Assembly: GCF_014637175.1 (NCBI RefSeq)
Contig: NZ_BMEV01000014.1
Span: 1-57,480, forward strand
DNA length: 57,480 nt
Direction: 5' to 3'
From: Compostibacillus humi
GTDB lineage: Bacteria > Bacillota > Bacilli > Bacillales > Amphibacillaceae
The notes below the pieces were generated by a model that saw nothing but the letters and a program-made list of their open reading frames with translations, was not told the origin of the DNA and did not search any database. The translations under genes were made by a program, and so were the position numbers. Below, piece by piece: positions 10,095-18,626 of this stretch (the first letter of the stretch is position 1; each line of letters opens with the position of its first letter).

Positions 10095-10925
10095 ATGATA
10101 AAGAAACATTTAATTGCCCTTGATTTAGACGGGACTTTATTGACGGACGACAAAAAAATAAGTGCACGAACGTTAAAAACGGTAAAAAAAGCGATTGCCG
10201 ACGGACACGTTGTCGTCATTGCAACCGGAAGACCCCACCGTTCAAGCATCACTTATTATCACCAGCTTGGGTTAGACACCCCGATGGTTAATTTTAACGG
10301 CGCGTTAATCCACCATCCGACTGACAAAAAGTGGGACGTACTGCATAACCCGATGCCAATCGGTACAGCAAAACAAATTATTGATGCCTGTTACGATCTG
10401 GAAGTTCCAAATATAGTTGCCGAGGTCCAGGACGACGTTTTTATTGACCAGTTTGATCAAAAACTCATCGATATTTTCCACCAAATGGACAAAAACTCCA
10501 CCTATACCGTCGGAAACTTGAAACATCAATTAAAAGAAGACCCAACATCCATGCTTATTTTTCCGGAAGAAAGCCATGTACAAACGTTAAGAAATCATTT
10601 GACCGAATACCATGCTGAACTAATTGAACATCGCGTATGGGCAGCTCCGTGGAATATTATTGAAATCGTCAAAAAAGGAATGAATAAGGCAGTTGGTCTG
10701 AAAAAAGTCGCTCAGCATTATAATATTCCGAAAGAAAGAATCATCGCCTTCGGAGACGAGGACAATGATATGGAAATGATTGATTTTGCCGGTGTCGGAG
10801 TAGCGATGGGAAATGCCATTGAACCGCTAAAAAATATTGCTAATCACGTGACGAAGACGAATGAAGAGGACGGTATTGCCGAATTTCTGGAGGAATATTT
10901 GCAACTAAAAGAAACGACAAAGTAA
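10095..10925 (+). CDS. yitU: Cof-type HAD phosphatase (YitU)
   Basis: 276 residues with the HAD motifs: DLDGTLL (motif I, Asp nucleophile and acid-base Asp), ATGRP (motif II), Lys in KKGMNKAVGLKKV (motif III) and GDEDNDMEM (motif IV), with a type IIB cap between. Such enzymes dephosphorylate FMN and small sugar phosphates. I chose ATG 10095 because GAGGTGAA precedes it and the family begins MIKKHLIALDLDGTLL. A longer open frame extends upstream but lacks homologous sequence. Divergent from yitV. Confidence 0.92.
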   Translation: MIKKHLIALDLDGTLLTDDKKISARTLKTVKKAIADGHVVVIATGRPHRSSITYYHQLGLDTPMVNFNGALIHHPTDKKWDVLHNPMPIGTAKQIIDACYDLEVPNIVAEVQDDVFIDQFDQKLIDIFHQMDKNSTYTVGNLKHQLKEDPTSMLIFPEESHVQTLRNHLTEYHAELIEHRVWAAPWNIIEIVKKGMNKAVGLKKVAQHYNIPKERIIAFGDEDNDMEMIDFAGVGVAMGNAIEPLKNIANHVTKTNEEDGIAEFLEEYLQLKETTK

Positions 10926-10978
10926 TTCATCTCCCGTATATTTCCATGCCTATATTTTTGTCCATAATCCATACTAGT

Positions 10979-11006
10979 AGTGAACGTTCGAAACGTTCAC
11001 TTTTTG
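10979..11006 (+). terminator. Terminator of yitU
   Basis: AGTGAACGTTCGAAACGTTCAC (9-bp stem) followed by TTTTTG. Located 53 bases after the yitU stop. Confidence 0.8.
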
Positions 11007-11069
11007 TTTATTGTAATTTATGCACGCTGAACCGTTTAGTTTCTAACACACATTAAAGGAGGAGTTCTG

Positions 11070-11213
11070 TTGGGAAAGCGAAGTAAATCAAGAAGATTTA
11101 CGCAACAGTCAGCAGATTCGATAAAAAAGCATGCTGAACGTTTCCCATATCGCTCTACCTTGGAAGAAGCTGAACGAAACCGGGATGAAGAAAATACGCT
11201 AGGAGGGTTTTAA
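11070..11213 (+). CDS. 47-residue basic protein
   Basis: TTG at 11070, with AAAGGAGGAG 6 bases ahead, opens a 47-codon frame beginning MGKRSKSRRFTQQSADS and ending NTLGGF. It is very basic at the N-terminus and acidic at the C-terminus, as in small spore and coat proteins. It shares an operon with the 62-residue gene that starts one base after its stop. The strong ribosome binding site and tight coupling make it a real gene. I do not recognise the family. Confidence 0.7.
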   Translation: MGKRSKSRRFTQQSADSIKKHAERFPYRSTLEEAERNRDEENTLGGF

Positions 11214-11402
11214 TTGCCGAACAATTTATTTCAGCAAGCTAAAGATGCAGTGACGAATTTTTTAAACGGAAATGCCACTGAAGCCGAAAAACAGGCCGCC
11301 AAAAATGCGATTCAAGCTGCCTATAATGAAGCTACTCCTGAAGAAAAGCAACATTTGCAGCAGCTGGAAAATCAATTGCAGCAGCATAACCAGATTAAAT
11401 AA
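11214..11402 (+). CDS. DUF3813-like small helical protein
   Basis: 62 residues beginning at a TTG that follows directly on the stop of the upstream gene, with AGGAGGG about 6 bases ahead. Almost entirely helical, with Ala/Glu/Gln runs (TEAEKQAAKNAIQAAYNEATPEEKQHLQQLE). It resembles the small DUF3813 proteins of Bacillaceae found beside yitU. No catalytic motif. A terminator follows 27 bases after the stop. Confidence 0.65.
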   Translation: MPNNLFQQAKDAVTNFLNGNATEAEKQAAKNAIQAAYNEATPEEKQHLQQLENQLQQHNQIK

Positions 11403-11428
11403 CCGCTAGTGTGTTTCTTCCCAACTAC

Positions 11429-11465
11429 AGAAAACTCCCTGATGTCTAAGGGAGTTTTCTTTTCC
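11429..11465 (+). terminator. Terminator of the small-protein pair
   Basis: AGAAAACTCCC-n10-GGGAGTTTTCTTTT, a perfect 11-bp stem with T tail. Confidence 0.85.
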
Positions 11466-11466
11466 T

Positions 11467-11494
11467 TTGTAAAAGCGCTTTTTTTTGCTAATAT
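11467..11494 (+). promoter_or_regulatory. Candidate promoter with palindrome for the Nfu-like gene
   Basis: TTGTAA (11467-11472), 16 bases, TAATAT (11489-11494). The spacer starts inside the 12-bp palindrome AAAAGCGCTTTT (11471-11482), a possible operator. Weak but well placed, about 90 bases before the start codon. Confidence 0.35.
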
Positions 11495-11584
11495 AGAAGT
11501 AACGCAACCGCATGTTTTAACAAATTTTTTCATTTTATACTGGAAAGATACATAATTGCAAATAGAAAAAGGAGGATTATGAGT

Positions 11585-11851
11585 ATGGGAGTACGTGTCG
11601 AGTCAACACCGAATCCAAATGCGAAAAAGTTTTCTGCTGATGTAGCAATCTTTGAAGGGGACAACAGTATTTCTGTAATGCCGGGAGATACGAGCGAACA
11701 TGCGATTTTAAACGACCTTATGAAATTAGACGGGGTAGACAACGTGTTCGGATACCAAAATTTTATTACAGTAAATAAAAAATTTGATGCCGAGTGGGAT
11801 GACATTATTGATAATGTAAAAAAGGTTTTTGCAGAACACGGATATGCATAA
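11585..11851 (+). CDS. Nfu N-terminal-domain protein (iron-sulfur scaffold)
   Basis: 88 residues. The sequence VRVESTPNPNAKKFSADV is the signature opening of the Nfu N-terminal (NfuA-N) domain, but the C-terminal CxxC thioredoxin-like/Nfu domain is missing, so it stands alone. Stand-alone versions are frequent in Bacillaceae and are usually taken to interact with Fe-S assembly. I start at 11585, 9 bases after AAGGAGG; the ATG at 11579 is only 3 bases away from it. A shared terminator separates it from the convergent lipoprotein gene. Confidence 0.85.
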   Translation: MGVRVESTPNPNAKKFSADVAIFEGDNSISVMPGDTSEHAILNDLMKLDGVDNVFGYQNFITVNKKFDAEWDDIIDNVKKVFAEHGYA

Positions 11852-11856
11852 AATTA

Positions 11857-11892
11857 AAGAAGCAAGCGGTTTTCCGCTTGCTTCATTTTGTT
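11857..11892. terminator. Bidirectional terminator
   Basis: GAAGCAAGCGG-tttt-CCGCTTGCTTC, an 11-bp stem with a T-rich tail, between two convergent genes. Confidence 0.82.
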
Positions 11893-12269
11893 CAAAGGTC
11901 TACAGGAATGTAATTAGGCTGAATTTGTTCTCCGTCCCCGCTTTTACCGTATATGACAATAACCGGGGGTTCATCCTTTTCTTTCATTCCATCCGGCAAT
12001 ATATAGCTGAGGGAAATCTCCTTGACGCCCTCCCCATCCGGAAGAGTAATCACCGTTTCATCCTGGACCATCTCTTCCCCTTGTTCAATTACATAATAAA
12101 TTTCCGACAATGCTGTATCCGCTTCGGCGGTTAATTGAATTTCATTTCCTTTCAGTTGGACGTTAATATTATGTAATTCCAGCCCTTCCTCTATCGATTT
12201 ACTTTCCTCATTGCAAGCTGCAAGGATAAGAAGAAGGATAAGGAAGGTAAAGATACGACAATACTTCAT
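11892..12269 (-). CDS. Putative lipoprotein, unknown
   Basis: 125 residues with a signal peptide and lipobox (LAAC, Cys19), so the protein is probably anchored at the outer face of the membrane. The mature part (LHNINVQLKGNEIQLTAEADT) looks like an Ig-like beta-sandwich. I do not recognise a family. Its gene lies upstream of yitT on the same strand, 17 bases after the yitT stop, so the two may be cotranscribed. Confidence 0.72.
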   Translation of the reverse strand: MKYCRIFTFLILLLILAACNEESKSIEEGLELHNINVQLKGNEIQLTAEADTALSEIYYVIEQGEEMVQDETVITLPDGEGVKEISLSYILPDGMKEKDEPPVIVIYGKSGDGEQIQPNYIPVDL

Positions 12270-12286
12270 TTCCTCTCTCCTTTCAA

Positions 12287-13129
12287 TTATTCTTTGCGGA
12301 AAAAGCCATAAATTCCAGCTGTCTCTACTATGTTGGCAAATGCTTGCGGATCGACGTCGTTAATTATTTTCTTCAAGTCATACAGCTCATAGCGGGTAAT
12401 GACGAGATAGAGCATATGTTTATCTGTTTTCGTATATGCACCAACGGCGGGCAAAATCGTGATGCCGCGAACTAATTTTTCATGGATGGCCTTCTGCAGT
12501 TCTTCCGCCTTATGGGTGATAATCATTGCCGTCACTTTTGCATGACGGGTATGGATGGCATCGATGACCCTCGTTGTTACATAAAGTGCTACCATCGTGT
12601 ACAGGGCATTTTCTGGTTCATACAACATTCCCGCCAGCAAAATAATTATACCATTCATGATTAAAAAGTAGTTGCCAATCGGCTTGTCTTTCAATCGGGA
12701 AAGGACCATGGCAATAATATCCAGGCCTCCGGTCGACGCTCCATGTTTCAACGTCAGGCCAACGCCGATTCCTGCAATGACCCCGCCAAATACTGCATTG
12801 AGGAAAATATCATCGGAAAGCCGAAGAATCGGTATGACCTGGAGAAAAAGTGAGGAGAAAAATACCGAAACAATACTGTATATCGTAAAACCTCTTCCTA
12901 CTTTAAACCATCCTAAAAGCAATACTGGAATATTGAGCAGAAAAAGCAAAATGCCGGTAGAAAGACCAATGCCTAAAAAGTCGGAAAATATGCTGGAAAT
13001 GAGCTGGGCAGCCCCAGTAAATCCGCTGGCATATACATTTGCTCCAATTAGAAAAAAGTTTAACGACAAAGCATTGAAAAAGGCACCAATAATGACGATA
13101 AAAATCCGCTTCAATTCTATGATAAACAT
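12287..13129 (-). CDS. yitT: YitT family membrane protein (DUF161/DUF2179)
   Basis: 280 residues with about five membrane spans in the N-terminal two-thirds (conserved GANVYASGFTGAAQLISSI and LKHGASTGGLDII) and a soluble C-terminal DUF2179 domain (about residues 200-280). The family is widespread in Firmicutes and its transport role is unsettled. It is divergent from degV, as yitT is beside yitS in B. subtilis. Confidence 0.9.
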   Translation of the reverse strand: MFIIELKRIFIVIIGAFFNALSLNFFLIGANVYASGFTGAAQLISSIFSDFLGIGLSTGILLFLLNIPVLLLGWFKVGRGFTIYSIVSVFFSSLFLQVIPILRLSDDIFLNAVFGGVIAGIGVGLTLKHGASTGGLDIIAMVLSRLKDKPIGNYFLIMNGIIILLAGMLYEPENALYTMVALYVTTRVIDAIHTRHAKVTAMIITHKAEELQKAIHEKLVRGITILPAVGAYTKTDKHMLYLVITRYELYDLKKIINDVDPQAFANIVETAGIYGFFRKE

Positions 13130-13217
13130 GGGCTCGCTCCTTGGTTAAATTTTGACGAAAAGTTAATAAGATTATAAACTAAAGATTAATGATATGATTT
13201 AGATTGTAGGTGATGAA

Positions 13218-14090
13218 ATGCCAGTAAAAATTCTTGCTGACTCTGCTTGTGACCTCACAGAGAAATATGTCAAACAATATGATTTGGAAATTGTGCCTTT
13301 AACCGTACATTTGGACGGAAAGGAATATGAAGATGGAAAGGGCATTGAGCCAAAAGTAGTCTATGATGCGATGCGCGAAGGAAAAGCCCCTACCACATCC
13401 CAAGTATCACCGCAAACGTTTAAATCCATCTTTACATCCTATGCTGAAACAAATCAGCCTTTGTTATACATCGCCTTTTCCTCCCAGCTGTCGGGCACGT
13501 ATCAAACGGCGAAAATGATGGAACAGGAAGTGAAAGAAGAGTATCCGGACGCGCAAATTCACGTTTTTGATTCAAAATGCGCTTCCATCGGATACGGCCT
13601 CGTCGTCTTGCTGGCAGCAAAATTGGCACAGTCCGGGGCAAGCATGGAAGAACTTATCGATGAAGCTCAATACCAGGCAAAACATATGGAACACATCTTT
13701 ACCGTTGACGACCTGGAATATTTGTATCGGGGCGGCCGGGTAAGCAAATCAGCAGCATTCGTCGGATCGTTATTGAAAATTAAACCCCTTTTAAACGTAG
13801 AAGACGGAAAACTGATTCCAATCGAAAAAATCCGGGGCAGAAAAAGAGTGCTTGGCCGGATGCTGGAAGTAATGGAAGAGCGGGGTAAAGACTTTCAGCA
13901 GCAAATGATTGGCATTAGCCACGGGGATGATGAAGAAAGAGCAAAACAGCTGGCGCAAATGATTCAGGATAAATTTGGCGTCAAAGAAGACCAGATTATT
14001 ATCGAAATGGTCGGTGCTGTCATCGGCGCCCATGCCGGACCGGGCACAATTGCATTGTTTTTCTCCAATAACCCGCGTAAAAATGGTTAA
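13218..14090 (+). CDS. yitS: DegV family fatty-acid-binding protein (YitS)
   Basis: 290 residues of the DegV/FakB fold. The opening KILADSACDLTEKYVKQYDLEIVPLTVHLDG, the FSSQLSGTYQ motif (about 90) and the C-terminal GAHAGPGTIAL are the family marks. Related FakB proteins carry fatty acids to the FakA kinase for phospholipid synthesis. The role of this member is not proven. A GTGATG-type ribosome binding site precedes it, and a terminator follows. Confidence 0.9.
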   Translation: MPVKILADSACDLTEKYVKQYDLEIVPLTVHLDGKEYEDGKGIEPKVVYDAMREGKAPTTSQVSPQTFKSIFTSYAETNQPLLYIAFSSQLSGTYQTAKMMEQEVKEEYPDAQIHVFDSKCASIGYGLVVLLAAKLAQSGASMEELIDEAQYQAKHMEHIFTVDDLEYLYRGGRVSKSAAFVGSLLKIKPLLNVEDGKLIPIEKIRGRKRVLGRMLEVMEERGKDFQQQMIGISHGDDEERAKQLAQMIQDKFGVKEDQIIIEMVGAVIGAHAGPGTIALFFSNNPRKNG

Positions 14091-14100
14091 CAAGGAACGA

Positions 14101-14138
14101 AAAATCAGGATGGTTTTGATGCCATCCAGATTTTTTAC
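14101..14138. terminator. Terminator overlapping the end of the GH13 gene
   Basis: GGATGG/CCATCC core extended by AATC/GATT, followed by TTTTTT. It ends yitS transcription and overlaps the stop region of the convergent GH13 gene. Confidence 0.72.
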
Positions 14139-15631
14139 CCTTGCTGCTCCTGTTTTTTCTGTTTCAAGCTTAATACGATAACGGAAACGACAAATAATAT
14201 AAAGATACCGCCGGCGAACAGGATTATTTCCCAGTTCATCCCTTGATCCGGCTGGATGGAAAAGACTTCCGCCGATTCCCTCGGCAAGCCAATCCGATAC
14301 ACCCCGTCTTCAATTTCCCGGAAGATATGATCCCCCAAATAGCCGACCAGCTGCATTCCCGATTCGATATCCGTAATATCCAGCTGTCTGCTCGTTTCAT
14401 CGTTATTAATCGCAATATACATCGTTTCCCCGTTATATGTCCGTTTAAAGACGCTCATCGCCCCGGATGTGCCGACAAGCTCAAAATCTCCATATTGAAG
14501 GACAGGAAATGTAGAGCGCAAGGCAGAAATGCGGGTGTAAAATTCCTTCAAATCCGGTTCCCCGCTATTAAATTCGACTAATTTCTGAATGTCTTCCGGG
14601 GTTTCACCAAGCATTGGGATTTCTGAACCTTGGAAAAGCACAGGCACCCCAGGCGAAGTGAACATAGTCGTTAATGCGAGCTGCCAAACGGTTAACGCGT
14701 TCCGGCCATTTTCGGCAAAGGAATGGGTAAAGCGTTTCGTGTACATATCATCTACAAAAAGGAGTCCCTTATCGCCTCTGTTGCTTTGGACTATAGAAAA
14801 AATCTCCTCCACCGGTTTTCCCGGTTCGGTAAATACTTTTGTCAATGCCTTTTGCACTGCCAACTGATCAACAGCATCCAATGGAACGGTTGCTATCATT
14901 TCCTCCCGGTTTTCATCAGAAAACAACAAATCGCCGAGGACATAAAAGTTTGGATTTGTTGCTTTTATCTTTTCAGTAAAATTTTTCAAAAAAGATAACG
15001 GTGCTTCATCGGCAGCCTGAAGCAAAAATCCGTCTATCCCCGTTTCATCTATCCAGAAATTTGCTGCTTCAATTAAATATGCTTCCACTTCCGGATTTTC
15101 CAAATTCAACTTCGCCGTTTGATTCATCCATTCCGGTTCCGTTTTGTCCTGTGCTGTAAAATAGTCCTGCTTGTCTGCATCGTCTACCCACGGATGGCTT
15201 ACGGATACATAATTGATGACAAATTCAAGCAGCACTTTCATGTCCCGTTTGTGAGCCTCTTCCACTAGCTGCTGCACGTCTTCCATTGTGCCAAACTGTT
15301 CTTCCACGCTAAAAAAGTCTTCAATCCAATAGCCGTGATATCCTTTTTCGCTATTAGCCATAATCGGGGAGAGGGAAATGGCGGTCACACCGATTTCCTG
15401 CAATTTGTCCAGTTTTTTGATAATGCCTTGAATATCGCCGCCATGATAGGCGAACGGGTCTTCGATGTCAATTGCTTCATCCCGTGCATAATCCCCATTG
15501 TTAAACCGGTCTACTAAAATATGATAAATAATTTCCTGTTCAATCGTTCTTTCTTCCGCAAATGCCTGCTGCCCTATAAATGAAAATACAAATAGAAACA
15601 AGGCTAAGGCAGCTGCCACTCTTTTTTTCAT
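14135..15631 (-). CDS. Membrane-anchored GH13 alpha-amylase homologue lacking the catalytic acids
   Basis: 498 residues: signal peptide (about 1-25), GH13 barrel (about 30-370), beta domain, and one C-terminal membrane span (about 467-490) with a basic tail. GH13 features are clear: YHGYWIEDFF, GVTAISLSPI (region VI), LNLENPEV (region V). The active-site positions are all changed: region I LEFVINY (Glu136 and Tyr141 in place of Asp and His), region II GFLLQAADE (Leu203 for Arg, Gln205 for the nucleophile Asp), region III VLGDLL (Asp234 for the acid/base Glu) and region IV FVDDMY (Asp295, Met296 and Tyr297 for Asn, His and the transition-state Asp). The frame is intact and long, so the protein appears maintained. 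Normal amylase activity is not expected. Confidence 0.9.
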   Translation of the reverse strand: MKKRVAAALALFLFVFSFIGQQAFAEERTIEQEIIYHILVDRFNNGDYARDEAIDIEDPFAYHGGDIQGIIKKLDKLQEIGVTAISLSPIMANSEKGYHGYWIEDFFSVEEQFGTMEDVQQLVEEAHKRDMKVLLEFVINYVSVSHPWVDDADKQDYFTAQDKTEPEWMNQTAKLNLENPEVEAYLIEAANFWIDETGIDGFLLQAADEAPLSFLKNFTEKIKATNPNFYVLGDLLFSDENREEMIATVPLDAVDQLAVQKALTKVFTEPGKPVEEIFSIVQSNRGDKGLLFVDDMYTKRFTHSFAENGRNALTVWQLALTTMFTSPGVPVLFQGSEIPMLGETPEDIQKLVEFNSGEPDLKEFYTRISALRSTFPVLQYGDFELVGTSGAMSVFKRTYNGETMYIAINNDETSRQLDITDIESGMQLVGYLGDHIFREIEDGVYRIGLPRESAEVFSIQPDQGMNWEIILFAGGIFILFVVSVIVLSLKQKKQEQQG

Positions 15632-15682
15632 TATGCTCCCACCCTACTAGGTTTATATCGAATATTTCCTTTTTTCCTTTTT

Positions 15683-15713
15683 AAAAAGACTGTCATTGGA
15701 GACAGTCTTTTAT
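15683..15713 (-). terminator. Terminator of yisL
   Basis: AAAAGACTGTC-n4-GACAGTCTTTT hairpin, followed by T on the minus strand. It slightly overlaps the yisL stop. Confidence 0.78.
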
Positions 15714-16078
15714 AAATGTATTCCCATTTCCAAACGTACGAAACCGAGAATCAAGACGAGAAGAAGGGCAATAACAAACTGAATCCAGCCGCCTTTTGCC
15801 GGTTCGTTTTTCTTCGTTTTTGCCAATACCATTTCCATCGCTGCAATCAGCCAAACTCCTGCCAGGCTTTTCACAATGACCTCGCCTAATATTCCCATAT
15901 TCGAACCGAGATATAACGCCAACAGATCGCCGCCAGTATATAATATAAACAAGTAATCAAGACGTAATATCATTTGGGTTATTTTCGCAGGTTTCTCTTT
16001 TCCTTGCTTCATCAATATAAGAACAATGGCAAAGAGTATGAAACCTAACAGCCATGACGTTATGTGCATATGGGTCAT
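15710..16078 (-). CDS. yisL: YisL family membrane protein (DUF1516)
   Basis: 122 residues with four hydrophobic spans. The opening THMHITSWLLGFILF and RLDYLFILYTGGDLL are characteristic of YisL (UPF0344). Function unknown. The gene lies between the GH13 and DUF418 genes on the same strand; the 131-base gap upstream has no promoter that I can call with confidence. Confidence 0.85.
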   Translation of the reverse strand: MTHMHITSWLLGFILFAIVLILMKQGKEKPAKITQMILRLDYLFILYTGGDLLALYLGSNMGILGEVIVKSLAGVWLIAAMEMVLAKTKKNEPAKGGWIQFVIALLLVLILGFVRLEMGIHL

Positions 16079-16210
16079 TTGTTTAACCTCCTCATTTCAC
16101 TATGCCGATAGTAAAAACGTTAATTTTCTCCATTATCATATCACGGACAAATAAATAATTCACTTCCAAACGTTTATCCGGAAAGAAATTCATTTTTTTG
16201 TCAATATTAT

Positions 16211-17380
16211 TCAGCTTCTTATGAACGGCTGTTTTTTCATATATGTAAATGTGCGCCATACCCACTCCAATGGCCCATAATAAAATCGGGAAAGCCACCA
16301 TTTGCTGAAAAATGCTTGGGCGGTAAATACAACGATGGCAACGGCTGCCAGCGGCAACGGAGATATAGCATGATAAAAGCCAAACCCGATTCCGTAAAAG
16401 AAAAAGAAACCGAAAAGGGATTGGAAAATATAATTTGACAGAGACATTCTGCCAACATAAATAAAAGGTTTTAACATTTTTCTCCCAATTGGGGTGTTGG
16501 CGAAAAGCGTTACCGAAATGATATAAAATAAGGCAGAAAAGCTTCCCCCAACATTATCCTGGATATAGGAAAACCATAAAGGATTGCCAAACAAGTAAGG
16601 TATGATTTTAAATGCGATAAAGCCGACAAAGCTGATGAACCACCATTTGCGCAAAATCCGTCCATATTTTATTGGATTGTGCAGCCAGCCTTTTCTGGCA
16701 AGGCTGACGCCGAATAGAAATAATGGCAGTACAATCAGTATAATCAACAAGAAAGAGATGCTGCCATTGGCAAATTGCCAGTCCGTATAGTTCTGGGCCA
16801 AAATATTCCGCAAATCATTGCTCCTGTAATTCACAATCGCATCGTTAATCATATATGTATTGCTAAAGTGCAAATACTCTCTTGCTGAATAGTAAAGCAT
16901 GGATATGATTAGGACATTCCCTCCTAAAATGACGGCGGCGATGCGGATTAAAGTTCGGGTATGTAACGGCAACAACAATAGTAGAATGATGCCTATGATG
17001 CCATATGTTAACAATATATCCCCATGCCACAACATAAAAGCGTGGATGATTCCAAAAACAGCAAGCAATAGGAAACGCCGAATTAGCAGACGATATACGT
17101 TCCGCTCTTTTTCTGCCAGCCGCTCCTTCATAATCTGTACGCCAAAGCCAAATAAGAGGGAAAACTGCGTATAAAAGGATGCCTGAAAAAACATATCGAT
17201 GATTGCCAGCGTCCCATTGTCAATCGGACGAGTCCATGCTTCGTTTTCCCCGCCATATAAAAAATAAGGAGCACTAAAAGCCCCAATATTTACAATAAAA
17301 ATGCCGAAAATGGCAATCCCCCTGGCAGCATCAATCCAGGGCAAACGGTGTTTTTCTGAAATCGGTGCGACTTGCTGCAA
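16211..17380 (-). CDS. DUF418 multi-span membrane protein
   Basis: 389 residues with about nine or ten spans. N-terminal RLPWIDAARGIAIFGIFIVNI (DUF418 entry motif, conserved Asp and Arg), QFSLLFGFGVQIM, the GRMSLSNYIFQS segment in the last third and the C-terminal GPLEWVWR are the DUF418 marks. The family resembles acyltransferase-type membrane proteins, but its reaction is not known. It is divergent from the gerP operon, whose promoter occupies the 123-base gap. Confidence 0.88.
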   Translation of the reverse strand: MQQVAPISEKHRLPWIDAARGIAIFGIFIVNIGAFSAPYFLYGGENEAWTRPIDNGTLAIIDMFFQASFYTQFSLLFGFGVQIMKERLAEKERNVYRLLIRRFLLLAVFGIIHAFMLWHGDILLTYGIIGIILLLLLPLHTRTLIRIAAVILGGNVLIISMLYYSAREYLHFSNTYMINDAIVNYRSNDLRNILAQNYTDWQFANGSISFLLIILIVLPLFLFGVSLARKGWLHNPIKYGRILRKWWFISFVGFIAFKIIPYLFGNPLWFSYIQDNVGGSFSALFYIISVTLFANTPIGRKMLKPFIYVGRMSLSNYIFQSLFGFFFFYGIGFGFYHAISPLPLAAVAIVVFTAQAFFSKWWLSRFYYGPLEWVWRTFTYMKKQPFIRS

Positions 17381-17455
17381 GCTGTACCCGCCTTTCTTCT
17401 TTTTTCTTCATTCTCAAGTTCGACAAAGTACACGTCCATTCCTTTTATCTTTTCA

Positions 17456-17482
17456 ACATTTCCCTGCGTCCAACATAAAATG
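17456..17482 (+). promoter_or_regulatory. Candidate sigma-K promoter of gerP
   Basis: AC (17456-17457), 16 bases, then CATAAAATG (17474-17482), close to the sigma-K pattern (AC, 16-base spacer, CATANNNTA). gerP is known to be transcribed late in the mother cell. The distance to the gerPA start codon is about 22 bases. Confidence 0.45.
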
Positions 17483-17503
17483 GCAAGTGAAGGAGGATTC
17501 TTT

Positions 17504-17731
17504 ATGCCTGCAAAAGTCGGTGCAGTAAAAATCACTAACATCTCTTCTTCCGGCATTTTTAATATCGGAGACGTTTACTCCATGTCACCCCAAAGTTCGG
17601 CAAAAACGTATGCCGGCGGCGGTTCTTTTAATACAGGAAATGGAATCCGGATTAATTTGGCCCATTCCAACACGAAGGTGATGGATGTAGATAAATTAGA
17701 CCAGAACGTCACTACGGTGGAGGGACGCTAA
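17504..17731 (+). CDS. gerPA: Spore germination protein GerPA
   Basis: 75 residues of the GerPA/GerPF family: ITNISSSGIFNIGDVYSMSPQSSAKTYAGGGSFNTGNGI. The GerP proteins help small germinants reach the spore inner membrane through the coat and are made in the mother cell. First gene of the operon, with AGGAGG 7 bases ahead. It is paralogous to gerPF at the other end. Confidence 0.92.
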   Translation: MPAKVGAVKITNISSSGIFNIGDVYSMSPQSSAKTYAGGGSFNTGNGIRINLAHSNTKVMDVDKLDQNVTTVEGR

Positions 17732-17937
17732 TGAATATTACCGTACATCAAACAATTCAAATCCATTTATTTAAAATTGGCTCGGTTACCAATTCATCTT
17801 TTGTGCAAATCGGAGCAAGCGGAACGATACAAGCCCAAGCAGACATTCAAAATTCGGGCGGATTTACCAAACCTGCACAAGAGGCTGTAGCCAGCGGAGC
17901 AGCAGCACCGCCGATTATTCCATTATTGCCAACTTAG
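17731..17937 (+). CDS. gerPB: Spore germination protein GerPB
   Basis: 68 residues, overlapping the last base of gerPA in an ATGA-like junction. IHLFKIGSVTNSSFVQIGASGTIQAQADIQNSGGFT matches GerPB, followed by a Pro/Ala tail. Translational coupling to gerPA is likely. Confidence 0.88.
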   Translation: MNITVHQTIQIHLFKIGSVTNSSFVQIGASGTIQAQADIQNSGGFTKPAQEAVASGAAAPPIIPLLPT

Positions 17938-18049
17938 GGCACGCAATCTGTGCCTTAGCATACAATAACATGGGGATACTGTTGCAATAAATATATCATC
18001 CCGGACAAAAAAATTTCCATAGCCGCTTATGCTGAAGGGGGGATTCCGA

Positions 18050-18616
18050 ATGTATTCTACCGATTGGAACCAGTATATGGCAGAGATTCAGCAGCAATTA
18101 AGACAGCAGGAAGAAAAAATCAGATATTTAGAAAGAAAATTAACAGAGGTAGAAACAGAACTGAGAAGAAAAGTACCAACTACGATTGAAAAAATCGAAT
18201 ATAAATTTGATCAGCTAAAGATTGAAACATTATCCGGTTCCTTGCACATCGGCCTATCCCCTGAAGAACTAAAAAAATTGGATGATTTAACATTGCCGTC
18301 ATCTGATAACATGTATGGAAATGATAATCTCCAGCCGCTCTACAACAACTTGCAATCTTATTTGCGAACGGAAGGACCAACCATCATTCAGCAGTTGGCA
18401 CAAATCGAAAACCGAAAAGTAGATGACGGCTTGATGGAAATGCTCATCCAGGATCTGGAAAAACAGCTTCCTGACCGAATTCGCTACTATCAGGAAACTG
18501 CGAACGAGCATCACCCTTCCTTATCAGGTGAAGCTTATAACGATTATATTATGAATAAAATTAAAGAGGAAATTCACCGTTCCCTTAAAGTGTTCTTAAA
18601 AAATCCGAAAGAGTAA
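18050..18616 (+). CDS. gerPC: Spore germination protein GerPC
   Basis: 188 residues. The N-terminal half (about residues 10-50) is a coiled coil; the rest is a mixed domain typical of GerPC. I chose ATG 18050, with GGGGGG at 9 bases, instead of the ATG 21 bases upstream. The 112-base gap after gerPB has no promoter I can assign. Confidence 0.9.
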   Translation: MYSTDWNQYMAEIQQQLRQQEEKIRYLERKLTEVETELRRKVPTTIEKIEYKFDQLKIETLSGSLHIGLSPEELKKLDDLTLPSSDNMYGNDNLQPLYNNLQSYLRTEGPTIIQQLAQIENRKVDDGLMEMLIQDLEKQLPDRIRYYQETANEHHPSLSGEAYNDYIMNKIKEEIHRSLKVFLKNPKE

Positions 18617-18626
18617 GGTGAAAGTG

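Noticed and set aside
16092-16301. 69-codon minus-strand frame overlapping the DUF418 end
   Set aside because: Overlaps the stronger DUF418 frame and has no ribosome binding site.
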